From Devosia sp. MC521 (GTDB taxonomy: Bacteria; Pseudomonadota; Alphaproteobacteria; Rhizobiales; Devosiaceae): 64,000 nt of DNA. Each line of letters opens with the position of its first letter. Position 1 is the stretch's first letter. Below, piece after piece: positions 44,249 to 51,774 of this stretch. Both the position numbers and the translations under genes were made by a program. The notes beneath the pieces are model-generated. The model saw only the letters and a list, made by a program, of their open reading frames with translations. It was not told the origin of the DNA and ran no database searches. The DNA is taken from NCBI RefSeq assembly GCF_014127105.1, contig NZ_CP059902.1:124001-188000 (forward strand), written 5' to 3'.

Positions 44249-45652
44249 ATGACAAACCCAGCGACTGAATATTCGGTCAAGGACATCTCTCTTGCAGATT
44301 TCGGCCGCAAGGAGCTCAGCATTGCCGAGATCGAAATGCCGGGCCTGATGGCCATTCGCTCTGAATATGCTGCTGCTCAGCCGCTCAAGGGCGCGCGCAT
44401 TGCGGGCTCGCTGCACATGACCATTCAGACCGGTGTGCTGATCGAGACCCTCGTTGCTCTCGGCGCAGACGTACGTTGGGTGTCGTGCAATATCTTCTCG
44501 ACCCAGGATCATGCTGCTGCCGCCATCGCCGCTGCTGGCATTCCTGTGTTCGCGCACAAGGGCGAAACCCTCGAAGAATACTGGGAATTCACCGACCGCA
44601 TGATGGATTGGGGCAATGGCGAAACCCCAAATATGATCCTCGACGACGGTGGCGACGCGACCATGTACGTGCTCGTTGGCGCCAAGGCTGAAAAGGACAT
44701 TTCTGTTCTCGACAAGCCAGGTTCGGAAGAAGAAGAAATCTTCTTCGCCACCATCCGCAAGCGCCTCGCCAAGTCCCCGGGCTTCTTCTCCAAGATCCGC
44801 GATGCCATCCGTGGCGTTTCGGAAGAAACCACCACAGGCGTTCTGCGTCTCAATCAGCTGGCCGCTAAGGGCGAACTGCCGTTCCCAGCGATCAACGTCA
44901 ATGACTCGGTTACCAAGTCCAAGTTCGACAACAAGTACGGCACTCGTGAATCGCTCGTTGACGCGATCCGTCGCGGCACCGACGTGATGCTCGCAGGCAA
45001 GGTCGCCATCGTTTGCGGCTATGGCGATGTGGGCAAGGGTTCGGCTGAATCCCTGCGTGGCGCTGGCGCCCGCGTGCTCGTCACCGAAGTCGATCCGATC
45101 TGCGCGCTGCAGGCGGCTATGGAAGGCTTTGAAGTCGTCACCCTCGAAGACGCTGCGCACCGCGCCGACATCGTCGTCACCGCCACTGGCAATCGTGACG
45201 TCTTGATGGTCGATGACATGCGCAAGCTCAAGGACATGGCCATTGTCTGCAACATCGGCCACTTCGACAACGAAATCGACGTGCTCGGTCTGCGCAACTT
45301 CAAGTGGACCAATGTTAAGCCACAGGTCGATCTGATCGAGAAGCCAGATGGCAGCCGCCTGATCCTTCTCTCCGAAGGGCGCTTGGTAAACCTTGGCAAC
45401 GCCACCGGTCACCCAAGCTTTGTGATGTCGGCATCCTTTGCCAACCAGACCCTGGCTCAGGTCGAACTCTGGACCAAGGGCGAAACCATGGCCAAGGCCG
45501 TTCACGTGCTGCCAAAGCACCTCGACGAGAAGGTCGCTGAATTGCACTTGGCCAAGCTCGGCGCAAAGCTCACCAAGCTCAACAAAACCCAGGCTGACTA
45601 CATCGGCGTCGATGTCGACGGCCCATTCAAGTCCGGCGAATACCGCTACTAA
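44249..45652 (+). CDS. ahcY: Adenosylhomocysteinase (S-adenosyl-L-homocysteine hydrolase)
   Basis: 467 residues. It splits SAH to adenosine and homocysteine, keeping the SAM cycle running. Signs: [19 protein letters not shown] opening, [32 protein letters not shown], the NAD site [20 protein letters not shown] (about 255-274), and the C-terminal [17 protein letters not shown] whose Lys-Tyr reach the neighbouring subunit. It ends in a UUCG-tetraloop terminator. In related genomes ahcY lies near ptsH; here it is 17 kb away beyond pckA. Confidence 0.97.
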   Translation: MTNPATEYSVKDISLADFGRKELSIAEIEMPGLMAIRSEYAAAQPLKGARIAGSLHMTIQTGVLIETLVALGADVRWVSCNIFSTQDHAAAAIAAAGIPVFAHKGETLEEYWEFTDRMMDWGNGETPNMILDDGGDATMYVLVGAKAEKDISVLDKPGSEEEEIFFATIRKRLAKSPGFFSKIRDAIRGVSEETTTGVLRLNQLAAKGELPFPAINVNDSVTKSKFDNKYGTRESLVDAIRRGTDVMLAGKVAIVCGYGDVGKGSAESLRGAGARVLVTEVDPICALQAAMEGFEVVTLEDAAHRADIVVTATGNRDVLMVDDMRKLKDMAIVCNIGHFDNEIDVLGLRNFKWTNVKPQVDLIEKPDGSRLILLSEGRLVNLGNATGHPSFVMSASFANQTLAQVELWTKGETMAKAVHVLPKHLDEKVAELHLAKLGAKLTKLNKTQADYIGVDVDGPFKSGEYRY

Positions 45653-45679
45653 TTGTCGGTTCTGCCACCAGATATGAGA

Positions 45680-45704
45680 AAGCCCGCTTCGGCGGGCTTT
45701 TTTA
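45680..45704 (+). terminator. Rho-independent terminator of ahcY (TTCG tetraloop)
   Basis: AAGCCCGC, TTCG, GCGGGCTT then TTTTATG. The UUCG loop gives an unusually stable hairpin. Confidence 0.93.
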
Positions 45705-45800
45705 TGGGTAAGACATGGTAAACCTTATCTAAATTTTAAGCCGCAGTTGAAATGTCTGAGTGAGCGTAAGCCCCACCCGCCTCTCTCCCTGAGACTATCC

Positions 45801-47825
45801 ATGTTCGATCGCCTTCTCGGCAGCATCTCGCGCCGAATGTATATCCTTCTTGCCCTGTTCATCGTTGGCTTTGTCGGCGTAATCGGGTTCCAGCTCAGCC
45901 ACACCCGCACAAACCTCACCGAACTCAAGAAAACCGAAATTCGCAGCGTCGTTGAAGCGGCTGTTTCAGTGCTCGGCTCCTATGAAGCCCGCGTTCAGTC
46001 TGGCGAGATGACGCTCGAAGACGCGCAGGCGGAAGCGCTGCGCTCGGTGAGCGCCATGCTCTATTCCGGCGACGATTATGTCTTCGTGGTCAGCCATGAC
46101 TACGTCATGTTGGCCAACTCCAATCCCAATGTCGTCAACACCAATATGCGCGACCGTACAGATTCGCGCGGCAAGCGCTTCATCGAGGAATATACCGATG
46201 GTGCGCGCCTCCAAGGCTCGATCTTCACCACTTTTGGCTTCAATCCAAACGATGAAGAAGGCGCAGAAGTCGATAAGCTGACCTATGTTCAGAACTTCGC
46301 GCCTTGGGGCTGGGCCGCCGGTACCGGCGTGCTCCAGACGGATATTGAAGAGCTTTATTGGCAAGAAGTCATCAGCAGCACAACCATCGCCCTAGCGCTG
46401 ATTGCCGCCTCGACAGTGCTCGGCTGGTTGATCGCACGTAGCCTTACCCGTCCAATCAATCGCCTGTCTGAGCAGATGGTTGAGATGACCGATGGCAAGT
46501 TCGATCTGGTCATTGAAGGCGTGACGCGTCACGACGAGATCGGCGCTATGGCTCGCTCGGTGGAAGTGTTCCGCCAGAACGGCCTAAAAGTCTCGCAAAT
46601 GACCGAAGCGGAGGCCGCGCGCATTATTCGCGATCAGGCTGCGCGTCAGTCGATGATGAGCGACCTGCAAATTGCCTTCGGCGAAGTTGTCGACGCAGCG
46701 GTGGACGGTGATTTCACGCGTCGTGTTGCGGCGAACTTCCCGGATCATGAGCTCAACATGTTGGCCGCCTCGGTCAATACGCTGGTTGAAAGCGTTGAAC
46801 GCGGCGTCGTCGAAACCGGCGAAGTTCTCGCCGCTCTGGCCAACACCGATCTCACCTCGCGTATGCGCGGCGAACATCGCGGTGCTTTTGCCAAGCTCAA
46901 GAACGACGTCAACGAAGTGGCCGATAAGCTCACCATGATCGTCACGCAACTGCGCGGCACATCGGGCACCCTCAAGTCGGCGACCAGCGAAATCCTCGCG
47001 GGCGCTAATGATCTGTCTGAGCGCACCACCCGTCAGGCAGCGACGATTGAACAGACTTCTGCGGCCATGGAACAATTGGCACAGACGGTCACCGAAAACG
47101 CCACCAAGGCACATGACGCAAGCGCTAAGGCTGGCACGGTTTCTGTCGCCGCCGAACAGGGCGGTGCGGTTATGGGCGATGCCAATGAGGCCATGGCCCG
47201 CATCACCGAGTCCTCGGCCAAGATTTCCAACATCATTGGCATGATCGACGACATCGCATTCCAGACCAATCTTCTGGCACTCAACGCTTCGGTTGAAGCC
47301 GCGCGTGCTGGCGAAGCTGGTAAGGGCTTTGCTGTTGTCGCGGTTGAGGTTCGCCGCTTGGCCCAGAGCGCTGCAACCGCGTCTGCAGATGTCAAGGTGC
47401 TCATCGACCAGAGTGCCGCCCAGGTCTCCACCGGCACACGCCTTGTCTCCGATGCTGCCGCTAAGCTTGTCGGTATTCTCGATGGCGTTCGCGCCAACAC
47501 AGTCCTGCTCGATGCCATTGCGCGTGCCAGCGGCGAACAGGCTTCGGCCATCGCCGAGGTCAACACCGCAGTGCGTCAGATGGATGAGATGACCCAGCAC
47601 AATGCGGCGCTGGTTGAAGAGATCAACGCCTCGATTGAGCAGACCGAAGAACAGGCCAATGAGCTTGATCGGATCGTCGATGTCTTCCAGGTAGCCGGTG
47701 CAGACCCGGCGCGAAAGGCCGCGATGAACTATCTCGGTCATGCGGTTGAGCCGCGCGCGGCCCGTCCAAAGATTGCGACAAAACACACACAACGCGAAGC
47801 AACGAACGACTGGACCGCGTTCTGA
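45801..47825 (+). CDS. Methyl-accepting chemotaxis protein with single Cache domain
   Basis: 674 residues from the ATG at 45801; a TTG at 45747 is less likely. Membrane helix 1 ([20 protein letters not shown]), periplasmic sCache-type sensor ([35 protein letters not shown]), helix 2 ([18 protein letters not shown]), HAMP domains and the MCP hairpin tip [20 protein letters not shown] with [14 protein letters not shown]. The last five residues, DWTAF, fit the xWxxF tether that binds CheR/CheB (NWETF in enterics). Ligands of sCache receptors are often organic acids or amino acids. A terminator follows at 47888. No che genes are in the window. Confidence 0.93.
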   Translation: MFDRLLGSISRRMYILLALFIVGFVGVIGFQLSHTRTNLTELKKTEIRSVVEAAVSVLGSYEARVQSGEMTLEDAQAEALRSVSAMLYSGDDYVFVVSHDYVMLANSNPNVVNTNMRDRTDSRGKRFIEEYTDGARLQGSIFTTFGFNPNDEEGAEVDKLTYVQNFAPWGWAAGTGVLQTDIEELYWQEVISSTTIALALIAASTVLGWLIARSLTRPINRLSEQMVEMTDGKFDLVIEGVTRHDEIGAMARSVEVFRQNGLKVSQMTEAEAARIIRDQAARQSMMSDLQIAFGEVVDAAVDGDFTRRVAANFPDHELNMLAASVNTLVESVERGVVETGEVLAALANTDLTSRMRGEHRGAFAKLKNDVNEVADKLTMIVTQLRGTSGTLKSATSEILAGANDLSERTTRQAATIEQTSAAMEQLAQTVTENATKAHDASAKAGTVSVAAEQGGAVMGDANEAMARITESSAKISNIIGMIDDIAFQTNLLALNASVEAARAGEAGKGFAVVAVEVRRLAQSAATASADVKVLIDQSAAQVSTGTRLVSDAAAKLVGILDGVRANTVLLDAIARASGEQASAIAEVNTAVRQMDEMTQHNAALVEEINASIEQTEEQANELDRIVDVFQVAGADPARKAAMNYLGHAVEPRAARPKIATKHTQREATNDWTAF

Positions 47826-48159
47826 ACTCAGCTATAAACGCTGGTAGATCTCAGATTTTCCGGCGCTTAGCTCGAAAAATACATGTGAAAGCCCGGGTGA
47901 TTTGCCCGGGCTTTTACGTTTCGTAAAGGTTTCTGTTTCGTTCACAGTCAAGTGCATTCCTTGCCATTTGCCCGCTCCTCACAGGCAGGAAGACTCTTTT
48001 GCCCGATTCCGACCACGGCTAATGTCAGGGTGATTCGGATACTTTGATTTTAAGTGTTCGGATCAGCGAGCGGCAGGAGAGCCATTCTCCGCGTAGGCCG
48101 CCGCCAAAGCAGTAAATGCATACTGGCCCCTGTGGGTCGGACCTTGGCGCAACGAACAC
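47826..48159. other. Intergenic region between the chemotaxis receptor and divL
   Basis: 334 bases: the receptor's terminator at 47888, then the divL promoter region. No supported gene. A cell-cycle CtrA site (TTAA-N7-TTAA) was looked for and not found. Confidence 0.45.
47888..47916 (+). terminator. Rho-independent terminator of the chemotaxis receptor gene
   Basis: AAAGCCCGGG, loop TGATTTG, CCCGGGCTTTT. Confidence 0.9.
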
Positions 48160-50565
48160 ATGAGGCTTGGCATGGTGCCGGAACGATTCCGGAAACACTT
48201 GGGATTCGCAGCACTTAGCGCTGCCCCTCTGTCTCTGCTCGCCGCAGCTCCGGCTGTCGCTCAGAGCGGTGTTCCGGTCAGTCTCGGCGGCATTGCGCCG
48301 GTGGCCGTTGTGCTCGGCGCGGGCGCTTTCTCGCTCATCGCCATGGCCGTTGTGCGCTCGATTTTGGTCGACACGCGCGCCGCGCGTCGTCGCGCCTCCT
48401 CGCAAATCGCTGACTTGCGCAACATGGTCGATGAATATGAGAGCCTGATCGCGGGCTCGCGTGAGTTGACCGTCTTGTGGACCGACGAGAGCGCGACCCC
48501 AGCCGAACCCCGCATTCTGGGCGATGCTTCGGCCGTTCTGCCCGTGGGCCGTCAGCCTCATAGCGTTCTTAATCTGCGCAGCTGGCTCGGTCCTGCAGAA
48601 GCCAATCGCCTGCAAGAGCTGCTCGACAATCTGAAGATGCATGGTCATCGCTTCTCATCGAGCCTTAAAACGCTCGATGGTCGTCAGGTCCGTTGCTCGG
48701 GTTGGGTCATGGGCGGCGCTATCGCCATGCGCTTGCGCCCCGCCTATTTAGAGCCGGGTGAGGCTGCAAGTGTTGCCGTGGTTGAAGCGGCCGATTGGCA
48801 ATGCGCTCAGGCCATTATCACCCATATGCCCGAGCCCGCTTTCCTGCGCCTCGAAGATGGCAAGCTCGATTTTGCCAATCCAGCCTTGGTCAATCTGGCG
48901 CAAACGCGCGGTAAGTCGGTCGAGAACCTTGATCTCGATGCGCTGGCCGCAGCGGTCAATTGTTATGTGGTTGAGTTTGACGTGCCCGGTGGCATTGGTG
49001 GCTATCTGGCGCCACGCAAGTCCATCTCCAATCCAGCGCCGATCCCTGAGGCAGCAGTTGCCCCGATCTCCGGCCTGATCGACAACCTCGGCACCCCGAT
49101 TGCCATCTTCAACGCCAAGCGCCAGCTGGTGCAGTACAACGAGGCCTATATCAAGCTTTGGGGCTTGGATCGTCTGTTCCTCACCCCCGGCACCGATGAG
49201 CGCGCTGTCCTCGATAAGCTGCGCACCGAAGGGCGTCTGCCCAATTCCGTTGACTACCACACCTGGCGTGCCAACCATCTCAAGAGCTACGAGCGCACCG
49301 AGCCGTTTGAGGCCGATCCTTGGCATCTGCCGGATGGTCGCACGGTCAAGGTCATTTCCGCGCCCGCCGGCGCTGAAGGCGGCGTCATCTATGTCTTTGA
49401 AGACATGACCGAATGGTTGAACATGGCGTCAACCAACAAGGCCTTCACCAACGTGCAGCGCGAAACCATCAATGCGCTGTCTGAAGCTGTGGCTGTGTTC
49501 GGCACCAATGGCCGCCTGACCTTGTGGAATCCGCGCTTTGAAGAGCTCTGGTCGCAGGTCAAGTCTGAGCTCGAAACCGCGCCCCATATCGACCAGATCG
49601 CCAGCCGCTGCGTGCAAGCGCTGCCCCATGATGGCGCCACCATCTGGCGTGATCTCAAGCGCGCCATCATCGATCTTAATCCGACCCGCACGGACCAGAA
49701 GGGCCGCATCACGCGCTCGGATGGCAAGCTCATTGATTTCTCGATCACCCGTCTGCCCGATGGTCAGTCGATGATGACCTTTATCGACGTCACCGAAAGC
49801 GCCAGCTATTCCAAGGTGCTCAAGGAGCGTAACGATGCGCTGGTTGCCGCTGATCGTCTCAAGGACGCCTTCGTTGAAAACGTCTCCTATGAGCTGCGCT
49901 CGCCGCTGACCTCCATCATCGGCTTTGCCGAAGTTTTGGCCGCCGACGAAAGCTCTCCGCTCACCGCGCAGCAGCGCGATTATATCTCCTATATCCGCGC
50001 CTCTTCGGTCAGCCTTGGCGTGCTCATCGACAATATTCTCGATCTGGCGTCTGTCGACGCGGGCATTGCCGAGCTCAATCCTGAGCGTCTCGATGTTCAC
50101 GCGCTCATCGAAAAGGCCCGTGCGGGCATTTCGGCGACCATGCCCGAAGTCTCTGGCGTCCCGGCAAAGCTGGTGGTTGATATCGAGCCCAACCTGCCGT
50201 CTCTTATTGCTGACGGGACGCGCCTTGTGCAGGTGCTCTACAATCTTCTCTCGAACGCGGCGCGTTTTGCCCCGCCCGGCAGCGAGATCCGCTTGGCCGT
50301 CACCAGCCGCGACAATCGCATGCTTTTCGTCATTGAAGATGAAGGCCCAGGCCTCACCGACGAGCTGAAGTCGGCGATCCTGACCCGTCTGGATACGCCT
50401 GCCGCTGGCGGTCGTCAGCGCGGCGCCGGGCTTGGCCTTTCCATCGTGCGCACCTTTGTGAACCTGCATGGCGGCACCATCTCGGCCGAACGCCGCGAGC
50501 CCAAGGGCAGCCGGATCATCGTCAATCTGCCGCGTGATAGCGCCATGGCGGGTGTGGCCGAATAA
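48160..50565 (+). CDS. divL: DivL-type PAS sensor with Tyr in place of the phosphoacceptor His
   Basis: 801 residues: signal-like helix (LGFAALSAAPLSLLAAAPAVA) and a second helix (VAVVLGAGAFSLIAMAVV) anchor it, followed by several PAS-like domains (GLIDNLGTPIAIFNAKRQLV at about 306-325; ALSEAVAVFGTNGRLTLWNP), a DHp helix FVENVSYELRSPLTSIIGF and a CA domain (VLYNLLSNAARFAPPG, DEGPGLTD, GAGLGLSIVRTF). The residue that should be His is Tyr577. That substitution with this architecture is the mark of Caulobacter DivL, which does not act as an ordinary kinase but activates CckA and is inhibited by DivK~P. The gene's place next to tsaE and near ahcY is conserved in the order. Confidence 0.87.
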   Translation: MRLGMVPERFRKHLGFAALSAAPLSLLAAAPAVAQSGVPVSLGGIAPVAVVLGAGAFSLIAMAVVRSILVDTRAARRRASSQIADLRNMVDEYESLIAGSRELTVLWTDESATPAEPRILGDASAVLPVGRQPHSVLNLRSWLGPAEANRLQELLDNLKMHGHRFSSSLKTLDGRQVRCSGWVMGGAIAMRLRPAYLEPGEAASVAVVEAADWQCAQAIITHMPEPAFLRLEDGKLDFANPALVNLAQTRGKSVENLDLDALAAAVNCYVVEFDVPGGIGGYLAPRKSISNPAPIPEAAVAPISGLIDNLGTPIAIFNAKRQLVQYNEAYIKLWGLDRLFLTPGTDERAVLDKLRTEGRLPNSVDYHTWRANHLKSYERTEPFEADPWHLPDGRTVKVISAPAGAEGGVIYVFEDMTEWLNMASTNKAFTNVQRETINALSEAVAVFGTNGRLTLWNPRFEELWSQVKSELETAPHIDQIASRCVQALPHDGATIWRDLKRAIIDLNPTRTDQKGRITRSDGKLIDFSITRLPDGQSMMTFIDVTESASYSKVLKERNDALVAADRLKDAFVENVSYELRSPLTSIIGFAEVLAADESSPLTAQQRDYISYIRASSVSLGVLIDNILDLASVDAGIAELNPERLDVHALIEKARAGISATMPEVSGVPAKLVVDIEPNLPSLIADGTRLVQVLYNLLSNAARFAPPGSEIRLAVTSRDNRMLFVIEDEGPGLTDELKSAILTRLDTPAAGGRQRGAGLGLSIVRTFVNLHGGTISAERREPKGSRIIVNLPRDSAMAGVAE

Positions 50566-50981
50566 TGGACCTTTTCCTTCCTGACGACGCGGCTACGGCA
50601 GAATTTGGCGCAACCCTTGCGGCCGAGCTGCAACCGGGCACCATCGTGCGTCTTGAAGGCGACCTCGGCGCTGGCAAAACCGCTCTTGCCCGCGCCATTA
50701 TCCGCGCTCTGGCGGGCGATCCGGAGTTGGAGGTCCCATCCCCCACCTTCGCCATTATCCAGCCCTATGACACGCCCAAGGGGCCTGTCCTGCATGCGGA
50801 TCTTTATCGCCTCGCCGATGAAAGCGAAGCCGATGAATTGGGGCTGCTCGACGATCCCAGCGCTATCGTCTTGGTCGAATGGGCCGAGCGCGCCCCCGAT
50901 ATTGCCAAAGCGGCAAATCTCACGGTCACGCTCACCATTCCCAAGGGTGGGGACGGGCGCTTGGTGCGCCTCACGCTCTGA
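50565..50981 (+). CDS. tsaE: tRNA threonylcarbamoyladenosine biosynthesis ATPase TsaE
   Basis: 138 residues. P-loop EGDLGAGKTALARAII (31-46), VPSPTFAIIQPY and LHADLYRLADESEADELGLLD (metal and base contacts), VLVEWAERA. TsaE, with TsaB and TsaD (not in the window), places the t6A modification on tRNAs reading ANN codons. Its ATG overlaps the divL stop by one base, so the two are coupled. It ends where the pseudo-receiver gene begins its stop on the other strand. Confidence 0.95.
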   Translation: MDLFLPDDAATAEFGATLAAELQPGTIVRLEGDLGAGKTALARAIIRALAGDPELEVPSPTFAIIQPYDTPKGPVLHADLYRLADESEADELGLLDDPSAIVLVEWAERAPDIAKAANLTVTLTIPKGGDGRLVRLTL

Positions 50982-51551
50982 TCAGAGCGCTTCTTGCGTC
51001 TCGATCCCGCTGGTGGGGTTGCGCACCACCATAATCCGCCGAAATTCGGAGCCACCATATTTGCGGCGTGGATCATTGCGATCCACCAGTTCGATCCGCC
51101 GCCTGTCTGGCCCAAAATATTTGGACGTCTGCACATACATCAGCCGGTGGTTCAGCTGAGCATTGAGCTTGGCGCGCATGAAGTCGACGCTGTCGACGAG
51201 GAACAGCACCTCGTCAAACCCCATCTCCACCAGCGGCACCACCTGATGCCGCGGCCCACCGGAGAGCAGGCACACCACTGGCGCAAACCGACGCATCACA
51301 TCGGGGTGCGAGCGCAGGGCCCGAATAAGCCTGAACTTATTGGCGTCCGGGATCGATCCGTGCACAAGGACGAAATTGAGCCCCTTGGCCTCATTCTCGG
51401 CAAAGCGCGGATAATCAATAGTTTCTTGAAATCCGATCTTCTTGCCAAATTCGCGCATCAATTCGCTTGTCGCCTGACCGGCCGCAAAGGTCACAGCGTT
51501 GCATTGGGCAATTGTGTCGTCAGTCACTGTCATGATGACGTCCGTTCTCAT
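50982..51551 (-). CDS. Receiver-fold protein without phosphoacceptor, PGDRR-type tail
   Basis: 189 residues from the ATG at 51551 (TTG at 51554 possible). The middle part follows a CheY fold: beta3 NFVLVHGSIPDANKFRLIRA (residues 59-78), beta4 PVVCLLSGG, alpha4 RHQVVPLVEMGFDEVLFL. At the phosphoacceptor site stands His64 (VLVH-GSIP in place of VLVD-xxMP), and no acidic pair or conserved Lys is seen. The tail has YFGPDRRR (about 144-151) and DPRRKYGGSEFRR, an arginine-rich signature that recurs in alphaproteobacterial signalling proteins. It is probably a protein-interaction or RNA-binding module; function unknown. Stop adjoins the tsaE stop. Confidence 0.72.
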   Translation of the reverse strand: MRTDVIMTVTDDTIAQCNAVTFAAGQATSELMREFGKKIGFQETIDYPRFAENEAKGLNFVLVHGSIPDANKFRLIRALRSHPDVMRRFAPVVCLLSGGPRHQVVPLVEMGFDEVLFLVDSVDFMRAKLNAQLNHRLMYVQTSKYFGPDRRRIELVDRNDPRRKYGGSEFRRIMVVRNPTSGIETQEAL

Positions 51552-51712
51552 CAAAAATCAATCAGTGCCCCAGATGGATACTGTATAATTTCTGAATAAA
51601 GAGACAGTGTTACGTGAATTTGTTGTTAAGCAGGTGTGATCATCTGCACAACTTGCGCCATTATGGTTGCTTTTGTGTCGTTTTTTCAACAGCGCGAAGC
51701 AGCAATGAAGGC
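51552..51712. other. Intergenic region upstream of the pseudo-receiver gene
   Basis: AT-rich 160 bases between the terminator of polA and the pseudo-receiver start; holds its promoter. No gene seen. Confidence 0.4.
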
Positions 51713-51751
51713 AAAAGGCCTGAACAGCTGTCTATGCTGCCCAGGCCTTTT
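51713..51751 (-). terminator. Terminator of polA
   Basis: AAAAGGCCTG ... CAGGCCTTTT with an inner AGC/GCT pair; on the minus strand it ends in TTTTGCC. Confidence 0.8.
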
Positions 51752-51774
51752 CAATGCTCAATAGGACTGTGCGC

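Noticed and set aside
44072..45547. Long minus-strand open frame (491 codons) opposite ahcY
   Set aside because: It lies wholly within ahcY, has no family features and is explained by GC-rich third codon positions; the same holds for long frames at 19446-20546, 22256-23173, 37735-39105 and 39945-41330.
48005..48159. CtrA-binding site upstream of divL
   Set aside because: No TTAA-N7-TTAA pattern was found in the gap.
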